A DNA stretch of 11,127 bases from Candidatus Zhuqueibacterota bacterium (GTDB lineage: Bacteria; Zhuqueibacterota; QNDG01), in assembly GCA_003645915.1 (NCBI GenBank), contig QNDG01000014.1, forward strand, positions 1 to 11,127, in the 5' to 3' direction. The translations under genes were made by a program, and so were the position numbers. Numbering within the stretch: the stretch's first letter is position 1; each line of letters opens with the position of its first letter. Positions 5,915-11,127 of this stretch are shown piece after piece. The notes under the pieces are model-generated. The model had not been told where the DNA came from and made no database searches. It worked only from the letters and a program-made list of their open reading frames with translations.

Positions 5915-6517
5915 TTATGAAGATACTGATGTTTTTCTGTCTAACCAGTTTAAAAATGCTATAATAAATCCAATTGTAAAAAATGCACCCGGATTTAAAA
6001 TCATAAGAAGAGCCGGCTTGAACGAAGATCCGAAAACAGGCATTCCGAGCCATGTCCCGTTACCAAGAATTTCTCTGAAAGTGGAGATAGTAATAAGTGC
6101 AAGAGTAAAACCAATTCCCATTCCAAGTCCGTCAATAAGAGAAAAGAAAACATTGTTTTTGCTAGCAAATGCTTCTGCTCTACCGAGTATAATACAATTG
6201 ACAACAATAAGAGGAATAAAAATACCAAGTGATTTGTGCAGATCAGGGAAAAATCCCGCCATAATCAGGTCAACAATAGTAACAAAAGTGGCAATCACAG
6301 TAATGTAAACAGGTATTCTTATTTTAGAAGGAACAAATTTCCTGATCAGAGAAACAACGAAATTTGAGCTGATAAGAACAAAAGTGGCTGCTCCACCCAT
6401 ACCGATTGCATTGTTAACTGAGGATGTTACTGCAAGGGTAGGGCATAATCCAAGCATAAGTCTGAAAACGGGATTACTAGAGTAGATTCCTTTGAATAAT
6501 TCTTGAGTAACTTTCAT
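5915..6517 (-). CDS. rnfE: Rnf electron transport complex subunit RnfE
   Basis: A 200-residue six-helix membrane protein, homologous to and paired with RnfA, in the membrane core of the Rnf ferredoxin:NAD+ oxidoreductase. The first helix carries Leu-Gly-Leu-Cys25-Pro-x-Leu-Ala-Val-Thr. The conserved Val-Asn-Cys108-Ile-Ile-Leu-Gly-Arg-Ala-Glu-Ala lies in the mirror-image helix. In the related Na+-NQR, the equivalent cysteines bind an intramembrane iron centre. The C-terminal half contains Gly-Met-Gly-Ile-Gly-Phe-Thr-Leu-Ala and Phe-Arg-Glu-Ile-Leu-Gly. The length is close to that of other family members. AGGA lies just upstream of the ATG. It is 26 nt after rnfG and 15 nt before the expected rnfA start, in the common C-D-G-E-A order. 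Confidence 0.95.
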   Translation of the reverse strand: MKVTQELFKGIYSSNPVFRLMLGLCPTLAVTSSVNNAIGMGGAATFVLISSNFVVSLIRKFVPSKIRIPVYITVIATFVTIVDLIMAGFFPDLHKSLGIFIPLIVVNCIILGRAEAFASKNNVFFSLIDGLGMGIGFTLALITISTFREILGNGTWLGMPVFGSSFKPALLMILNPGAFFTIGFIIAFLNWLDRKTSVSS

Positions 6518-6543
6518 TTTGTCCTAATTCCCTTTTATAGTTA

Positions 6544-7122
6544 TTATTTGTTTATTAATCCTAAAATTGATTTTGAAGAGTCTGCAATGGCATTTGTAAT
6601 TGCTCTTGATGTTATAGTTGCACCTGTAAGAGAAACTATATCTCCACCGTCTTTATCAACAGCAAGATTAGTAGCCATTTTTCCTGCAAACTGATGCTGA
6701 AACCATGGTTTACTCTCTCCTGATCGGATCTCCTGACATTTGGTTCCCAGCCCCGGTGTTTCCTGTTGTGAAAGAATCTGAATTGAAATAATATTTCCTA
6801 CTGTATCAATACCTACAAGTGTCCGTATAATACTTGAGTAACCGCTCGCCGGTACAAGATATGCATAGCCTATAAGTTTTGTTTTGTCTTTATCAGCAAA
6901 ACCCTCGTAATATAAAATATTGTCAGGGTCGGATGGGCTTTTTACTGGAACTATAACACCATTTTTTGCCGCAGGAAGAACATTTAACAAACCATTATTA
7001 AGATCCCTTGATTGTATAGCAAAAATTTTAGGCTTAGTTATCTTGTTCACCCATGCCAGAGATCCGGATGCTATTATCGTTACAATTAGAAGAGTTAATG
7101 CAAATTTTGGTATATCTTTCAT
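6544..7122 (-). CDS. rnfG: Rnf electron transport complex subunit RnfG (FMN-binding)
   Basis: RnfG passes electrons through an FMN that is covalently attached to a threonine. It has 192 residues with one N-terminal membrane anchor (about 5-25), and the rest faces the outside of the membrane. The FMN-binding domain shows Glu-Thr-Pro-Gly-Leu-Gly (121-126) and the flavinylation motif Thr-Gly-Ala-Thr-Ile-Thr-Ser (166-172). By family knowledge the flavin is esterified to the last threonine of the motif, here Thr171. The usual Ser/Asp before Gly-Ala-Thr is a Thr here. Attachment needs the transferase ApbE, which is not in the window. GGAGG lies 10 nt before the ATG, inside the end of rnfD, and only 3 nt separate the two genes. 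Confidence 0.95.
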   Translation of the reverse strand: MKDIPKFALTLLIVTIIASGSLAWVNKITKPKIFAIQSRDLNNGLLNVLPAAKNGVIVPVKSPSDPDNILYYEGFADKDKTKLIGYAYLVPASGYSSIIRTLVGIDTVGNIISIQILSQQETPGLGTKCQEIRSGESKPWFQHQFAGKMATNLAVDKDGGDIVSLTGATITSRAITNAIADSSKSILGLINK

Positions 7123-7125
7123 AAA

Positions 7126-8151
7126 CTATTTGCCTCCGAATGTTTTTGGTCTTGAAAACTTATCTAAAAGAGGGACAGTAAGGTTCATTAACAAGATAGA
7201 GTAAGAAACACCTTCCGGATAACCGCCCCACAATCTGATTATAACTGTAATTATACCACATCCTATACCAAAAAAGATTCTGCCTTTAAATGTAATAGGA
7301 GATGTAACCATGTCAGTTGCCATAAAAAATGCACCAAGAATAAGTCCGCCGGATAGAACATGAAAGAGCGCATCCCCGGAAAAAAGACCGTCATTACCGC
7401 TGAAAATCCAGGACAACAAAGCTACTGTTCCAATGTAAGAAAACGGTATTTTCCACCCGATAATTCTTTTATACATAAGGAAAACAGCACCGAGAAGAAG
7501 AAGTGCTGCAGATGTCTCTCCAAGACAACCCCCAACCTTACCCCAGAATAGGGAACCGTAACTGCTGGAAAACTGGGACATTGCATTAGTTGCTTCAGTT
7601 ACCTGTTGTGTGGAAAAAGACGAAGAATTAATCAGTATTTCCCGTGCATGCTTAAAAACATTCAGAGGTGTTGCAGAAGTAATTGCGGAAATACCTGAAA
7701 GAGTTCCGTTTTTTGGTACTGTATTGAAAACAGTCATATAAACAGGCCATGAAGCCATAAGAAAAGCCCTTCCGATAAGTGCGGGATTCATTGGATTGAA
7801 CCCTAACCCGCCGAAAACAGCTTTACCAATAACAATTCCGAAAAAAGCGCCGACAACAGGAAGCCAAAAAGGCACTTCTGCAGGAAGATTGTAGGCAAGT
7901 AATATCCCCGTAACTATTGCACTGCCGTCAGTTATAGTGACAGGGCGTTTCATTATCTTTTGACAAATTGCTTCGCTAACTAATGCAGACAGGACAGTTA
8001 TAATGATAACATACAATGCTCTTATTCCAAAGAAATAGACAGCCCCCACGCCTGCAGGAACAAGTGCAAGAATCACAGAATACATTATTTTCGGTATTGA
8101 ATCTCTGTCCTTGATATGTGGTGAAGGAGATACATAGAAATTTTTATCCAT
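7126..8151 (-). CDS. rnfD: Rnf electron transport complex subunit RnfD (FMN-binding)
   Basis: A polytopic membrane subunit of 341 residues, related to NqrB, that carries covalent FMN and belongs to the ion-translocating part of the complex. The N-terminus has Ser-Pro-Ser-Pro-His (8-12), typical of the family. Gly-Phe-Asn-Pro-Met-Asn-Pro-Ala-Leu-Ile-Gly-Arg-Ala-Phe is at 117-130. The flavinylation motif Ser-Ala-Thr161-Pro-Leu is at 159-163, with Thr161 the expected FMN site. Later markers are Phe-Met-Ala-Thr-Asp-Met-Val-Thr-Ser-Pro (276-285) and Tyr-Pro-Glu-Gly-Val-Ser-Tyr-Ser-Ile-Leu-Leu-Met-Asn (311-323). About nine to ten hydrophobic helices are visible. GGAGG lies 10 nt upstream of the ATG. 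The gene sits 31 nt after rnfC and its stop region provides the rnfG ribosome binding site. Confidence 0.95.
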   Translation of the reverse strand: MDKNFYVSPSPHIKDRDSIPKIMYSVILALVPAGVGAVYFFGIRALYVIIITVLSALVSEAICQKIMKRPVTITDGSAIVTGILLAYNLPAEVPFWLPVVGAFFGIVIGKAVFGGLGFNPMNPALIGRAFLMASWPVYMTVFNTVPKNGTLSGISAITSATPLNVFKHAREILINSSSFSTQQVTEATNAMSQFSSSYGSLFWGKVGGCLGETSAALLLLGAVFLMYKRIIGWKIPFSYIGTVALLSWIFSGNDGLFSGDALFHVLSGGLILGAFFMATDMVTSPITFKGRIFFGIGCGIITVIIRLWGGYPEGVSYSILLMNLTVPLLDKFSRPKTFGGK

Positions 8152-8182
8152 TCTTAAAGAACCTCCGGTTTATCAGATGAAA

Positions 8183-9511
8183 TTAATCCGCTTTTCTGTA
8201 TTTTTTATTCCACTGGCTTTTTCCGTATTTGATGTATTGTACAAGATGTCTTTTTGACGGACAGATAAAACTACACGTTCCGCATTCCATGCAGTCAAAA
8301 AGACCTAATTTGTAAGCATCGTCAATTAAATCGTGCTCAACGTATGTAGCAATATGGCTTGGTAAAAGTTTCATCGGGCAAACATCAACGCATCTTGCAC
8401 AGGAAATGCATGGTTGTTCTTCAGGCAGGTCAGCTTGTTTTTTTTCAAGAACCAATATACCTGATGTGCCTTTAATAACAGGAACGTCATCATTTTTTTG
8501 AGCAATACCCATCATAGGTCCGCCGTTTATGATTTTTGAGGCATTTTCAGTGTAACCATTACAAAAATCAACAAGATATTTAAAAGACGTACCTATTCTG
8601 ACTTTAACATTTTTGGGCTCTTTTATTCCTTCACCTGTTACAGTAACAATACGTTCTATTAAAGGCTTATTGAATGTAACAGCTTCATAAACAGCAAATG
8701 CAGTTCCCACATTATGTACGAGAGCTCCGACATCCATTGGAAGACCTCCACTGGGAACTTCACGGCCCGTCGAAGCTTTAATTAATTGTTTTTCAGCACC
8801 TTGTGGATATTTAACATTTAAAGGAAGAACAGAAATGTTTTTAAGTCCGGAAATCTTATCCTTTAATATTTTAATTGCATCAGGTTTGTTTTTTTCAATC
8901 CCGATTATTACTTTCTGTACATTAACAATTTTTTGTAAAATCTGAATTCCCTTTAAAACCTCATCAGGCTTCTCAACCATCAGACGGTGGTCAGAGGTAA
9001 GATAAGGTTCACATTCCACACCGTTAATTATAAGTATGTCTATTGTTTTTCCGTCAGGAGGGGACAGTTTAACATGTGTAGGGAATGCAGCTCCTCCCAT
9101 TCCTGCAATTCCGGCATTTTGAATACGGTTTTTAATTTCGTCAACAGATAAATCGTCAATGCTTGTTGCTTTTGAGTAATCTTCAAACCATTGATCTTCT
9201 TCTTCCCGTTTAATTACAACAGAAAGGACTTTTGCTCCAAGAGGATGAGGTCTTTTTTCAACAGCAGTTATTGTACCTGTAACAGATGCATGACACGGTA
9301 CAGAAACAAATTTAACAGCTTTTGATATTGGTTGTCCTGTTTTGACGTAATCACCTTTTTTTACAATTGGCTCTGCAGGAGCACCGATATGTTGTTGAAC
9401 AGGTATAACAACTGTATCCGGTAATGGAGCGGTTTCAATAGGTTTGTGTTCAGAGTAGTGTTTTCCTTCCGGAGGATGAGCTCCTCCTTTAAAGCTCTTT
9501 TTCAGAAGCAT
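8183..9511 (-). CDS. rnfC: Rnf electron transport complex subunit RnfC (NADH/FMN, two 4Fe-4S)
   Basis: RnfC is the peripheral cytoplasmic subunit that exchanges electrons with NAD(H). It has 442 residues. The N-terminus has Phe-Lys-Gly-Gly-Ala-His-Pro-Pro-Glu-Gly-Lys, typical of RnfC. The nucleotide/FMN-binding region has Gly-Ile-Ala-Gly-Met-Gly-Gly-Ala-Ala-Phe-Pro-Thr (134-145) and Asn-Gly-Val-Glu-Cys-Glu-Pro-Tyr (163-170), as in NuoF-like proteins. Two ferredoxin-type 4Fe-4S motifs are complete: Cys368, 371, 374, 378 and Cys407, 410, 413, 417. These clusters separate RnfC from NqrA of Na+-NQR. It is the first rnf gene, 16 nt after nrdR. AGGGA precedes the ATG by about 10 nt. There is no long C-terminal alanine-rich extension as in the E. 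coli protein. Confidence 0.95.
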   Translation of the reverse strand: MLLKKSFKGGAHPPEGKHYSEHKPIETAPLPDTVVIPVQQHIGAPAEPIVKKGDYVKTGQPISKAVKFVSVPCHASVTGTITAVEKRPHPLGAKVLSVVIKREEEDQWFEDYSKATSIDDLSVDEIKNRIQNAGIAGMGGAAFPTHVKLSPPDGKTIDILIINGVECEPYLTSDHRLMVEKPDEVLKGIQILQKIVNVQKVIIGIEKNKPDAIKILKDKISGLKNISVLPLNVKYPQGAEKQLIKASTGREVPSGGLPMDVGALVHNVGTAFAVYEAVTFNKPLIERIVTVTGEGIKEPKNVKVRIGTSFKYLVDFCNGYTENASKIINGGPMMGIAQKNDDVPVIKGTSGILVLEKKQADLPEEQPCISCARCVDVCPMKLLPSHIATYVEHDLIDDAYKLGLFDCMECGTCSFICPSKRHLVQYIKYGKSQWNKKYRKAD

Positions 9512-9527
9512 TTGTAGTTTTCCCTTA

Positions 9528-9980
9528 TTATTCTTCGGTTAACTGGTTTAACTCCCGTAAAAATTCATCCTTATCTTTAAAATTTCTGTAAACTGATGCA
9601 AAACGTACATAAGCAACTTCGTCAATATCTTTTAAGCAAAGAGAAACAAGTTCACCTATTTTCCTTGAATCTATTTCTTTTACAAAATCAATTTTAATTT
9701 CAGACTCTACCTTTGATACTATTTTATCAATCCGATCTATTGAGACCGGACGTTTGATGCATGCAATTTCAATTCCTTTACGAAGCTTGTCTTTATTAAA
9801 AGGCTCTCTTCTGCCGTCAGCTTTTATAACATATAGTGTTTTGTCCTCCACTTCTTCTATGGTTATAAATCTTTTTCCGCAGACATTGCAAAGCCTTCTT
9901 CTTCGTATAGCGGATCCGTCAGCGTGGGATCTTGTATCAACCACTTTATCGTCATCATTTCCGCAGTAAGGGCATTTCAT
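9528..9980 (-). CDS. nrdR: transcriptional repressor NrdR
   Basis: NrdR represses ribonucleotide reductase genes in response to dATP/ATP. The length of 150 residues is standard. The N-terminal zinc ribbon uses Cys3, Cys6, Cys31 and Cys34. The basic stretch Ala-Ile-Arg-Arg-Arg-Arg-Leu (24-30) is typical of its DNA-binding part. An ATP-cone domain follows from about 47 to 137, starting [14 protein letters not shown]. The start overlaps the stop of the dCMP deaminase gene by 4 nt (ATGA), so the two are translationally coupled. The pairing makes sense because both act on deoxynucleotide supply. No ribonucleotide reductase gene and no paired NrdR boxes were seen in the window. Confidence 0.96.
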   Translation of the reverse strand: MKCPYCGNDDDKVVDTRSHADGSAIRRRRLCNVCGKRFITIEEVEDKTLYVIKADGRREPFNKDKLRKGIEIACIKRPVSIDRIDKIVSKVESEIKIDFVKEIDSRKIGELVSLCLKDIDEVAYVRFASVYRNFKDKDEFLRELNQLTEE

Positions 9981-10450
9981 TTTTCATTTTCCAGCTTTAA
10001 TTGTATTATAGGCAGTCCTGCTTCTTCTGCCATCTGCTTGGAAAGCTCATCACTGTACCCTTCAAGATAATAAACTTTTTTAATACCAGCGTTTATTATC
10101 ATCTTTGTGCATAGAACACAAGGATGATTTGTACAGTAAAGAACTGAACCCTCAATATTAATGCCGGAGGTTGCAGCCTGAATTATTGCATTCTGTTCAG
10201 CGTGAATACCTCTGCAAAGTTCATGTCTTTCACCGCTGGGGATATTCAGTTTCTCTCTCAAACATCCTATATCAAGGCAATGAGCCATTTTTCTTGGAGC
10301 GCCATTGTAACCGGTTGTAAGAATTCTTTTGTCCTTTACAATAAGCGCTCCTACTTTTCTTCGAAGGCAAGTCGAACGCTCTGCTACAAGCAGAGTGATA
10401 CGCATGAAATAGTCATCCCACGAAGGGCGTTGTTTTTTGGAGTCGTCCAT
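9977..10450 (-). CDS. comEB: deoxycytidylate (dCMP) deaminase, ComEB-like
   Basis: The enzyme hydrolytically deaminates dCMP to dUMP, the precursor of thymidylate. It has 157 residues. The catalytic zinc site is His83-Ala-Glu85 together with Pro110-Cys111-x2-Cys114, with Glu85 as the proton shuttle. Further Cys/His residues (Cys58, Cys63, His76, Cys79) match the second, structural zinc site of the dCMP deaminase subgroup and argue against a plain cytidine or tRNA-adenosine deaminase. Asn49-Gly-Ala-Pro is the conserved nucleotide-contact loop. The ATG at 10450 overlaps the glyA stop by one base (TAATG), and the end overlaps nrdR by 4 nt. With glyA upstream, the cluster links one-carbon supply to dTMP synthesis. 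Confidence 0.94.
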   Translation of the reverse strand: MDDSKKQRPSWDDYFMRITLLVAERSTCLRRKVGALIVKDKRILTTGYNGAPRKMAHCLDIGCLREKLNIPSGERHELCRGIHAEQNAIIQAATSGINIEGSVLYCTNHPCVLCTKMIINAGIKKVYYLEGYSDELSKQMAEEAGLPIIQLKLENEK

Positions 10451-11127
10451 TAATCAATATCATAAAGTTTGAATTTACCACAAAGTTCAGAAACCTGATT
10501 TCTTACTTTTTCAATTACAGAATCATTGTCCATATTTGAGAGAACAGTGTTAATCATATCTGCAATTTGTTTCATCTCAGGTTCTTTCATGCCTCTTGTT
10601 GTCATTGCAGGAGTACCGATCCTTATTCCTGATGTTATAAACGGGCTCCTTTTGTCGAACGGCACCATGTTTTTATTAACTGTAATACCTGCTTTTTCAA
10701 GTGCTTTTTCTGCAGCTTTTCCAGTAATGTCTTTATTGCTTAAATCAACAAGCATAAGATGGTTGTCAGTACCTCCGGAAACAAGTTTATAACCTAATTC
10801 AACAAGACGCTGAGACAGGGCAGAGGCATTTTTAACTATCTGTTTACAGTATTCTTTATAATCCGGTTTTAAATTTTCGCCGAACCCGACAGCCTTTGCA
10901 GCAATAACATGCATTAAAGGACCTCCCTGCATACCAGGCATTACAACACTATCCATTACTTCGGACATCATTTTTACACGACCTGATTTGGGAGCAACAA
11001 TACCAAATGGGTTCTCAGTATCTTTTTTAATAAGTATCATACCGCCCCTGGGGCCTCTTAAAGTTTTATGTGTTGTTGTAGTTACAACATGGCAGTGGGG
11101 GAGCGGGTCAGGATGAAGTCCGGTAGC
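10450..11127 (-). CDS. glyA: serine hydroxymethyltransferase (5' end outside window)
   Basis: This enzyme interconverts serine and glycine with transfer of a one-carbon unit to tetrahydrofolate, using PLP. Only the last 225 residues are present, and the frame is open to the window edge. The PLP-lysine motif [14 protein letters not shown] lies at fragment residues 16-29, with Lys21 forming the Schiff base. Further on are Met-Pro-Gly-Met-Gln-Gly-Gly-Pro and Thr-Asp-Asn-His-Leu-Met-Leu-Val-Asp. The 'NPFG...PK...' insertion after the lysine motif resembles that of Bacteroidetes/Chlorobi enzymes, which hints at lineage. The frame includes an internal ATG at 11040, but the conserved motif begins well before it. 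The stop (TAA, 10452-10450) overlaps the dCMP deaminase start. Confidence 0.96.
   Translation of the reverse strand, partial: ATGLHPDPLPHCHVVTTTTHKTLRGPRGGMILIKKDTENPFGIVAPKSGRVKMMSEVMDSVVMPGMQGGPLMHVIAAKAVGFGENLKPDYKEYCKQIVKNASALSQRLVELGYKLVSGGTDNHLMLVDLSNKDITGKAAEKALEKAGITVNKNMVPFDKRSPFITSGIRIGTPAMTTRGMKEPEMKQIADMINTVLSNMDNDSVIEKVRNQVSELCGKFKLYDID

Noticed and set aside
5883-6053. Long upstream extension of rnfA, from an ATG at 6053
   Set aside because: It lies entirely inside rnfE in another frame and has no resemblance to RnfA. The frame is open there by chance.
5898-6308. 136-residue plus-strand open frame, and other plus-strand frames across the rnf, trpB, nrdR and glyA genes
   Set aside because: These are antisense shadows of clearly conserved genes. 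They lack ribosome binding sites and recognisable domains.
1-11127. CRISPR arrays, insertion sequences, tRNA or rRNA genes, phage or defence genes
   Set aside because: No direct-repeat arrays, transposase frames, terminal inverted repeats or RNA gene signatures were found by reading. Almost all the sequence is occupied by the genes listed.

Overview
The window (about 35% G+C by eye) is a densely packed piece of bacterial chromosome. It suggests an anaerobic, Gram-negative bacterium, possibly of the FCB (Bacteroidetes/Chlorobi-like) assemblage. The clues are a lipocalin-like lipoprotein, an Rnf electron-transport complex, a TrpB2-type tryptophan synthase beta chain, and a serine hydroxymethyltransferase whose active-site region resembles the Bacteroidetes/Chlorobi form as I remember it. 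That placement is an inference from gene content only.

Left part (1-2780). Two minus-strand genes, a lipoprotein fragment at the edge and a DUF2721 membrane protein, diverge from a plus-strand three-gene operon. The operon encodes an ECF sigma factor, a membrane-anchored zinc-finger anti-sigma factor and a secreted, highly charged helical protein. The first two genes overlap and the third follows after 16 nt with a perfect Shine-Dalgarno and a GTG start. This looks like a cell-envelope stress module with a possible Spy/CpxP-like periplasmic effector or sensor. A strong hairpin terminator separates it from the convergent trpB.

Middle (2783-4490). A stand-alone trpB of the TrpB2 subfamily is preceded by a complete leader-peptide attenuator that is easy to miss. 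It has a perfect TTGACA-17-TATAAT promoter, a 35-codon leader peptide containing Trp-Trp-Leu-Trp, an antiterminator pairing, and a GC-rich hairpin followed by seven U just before the trpB ribosome binding site. This is classical ribosome-mediated tryptophan attenuation, predicted de novo from the sequence, and is the main discovery of the window.

Right part (4491-11127, all minus strand). A tightly spaced gene string reads, in transcription order, glyA (partial) - dCMP deaminase - nrdR - rnfC - rnfD - rnfG - rnfE - rnfA - tatC. The first three genes serve one-carbon and deoxynucleotide metabolism. The Rnf genes encode a membrane complex that couples ferredoxin:NAD+ electron transfer to ion pumping. 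tatC encodes the core of the twin-arginine translocase. rnfB, the ferredoxin-facing Fe-S subunit that often sits next to rnfA, is absent and tatC occupies its usual place. The start of rnfA looks frameshifted: the well-placed ATG is out of frame with the conserved coding sequence, and one extra T in a T4 run would repair it.
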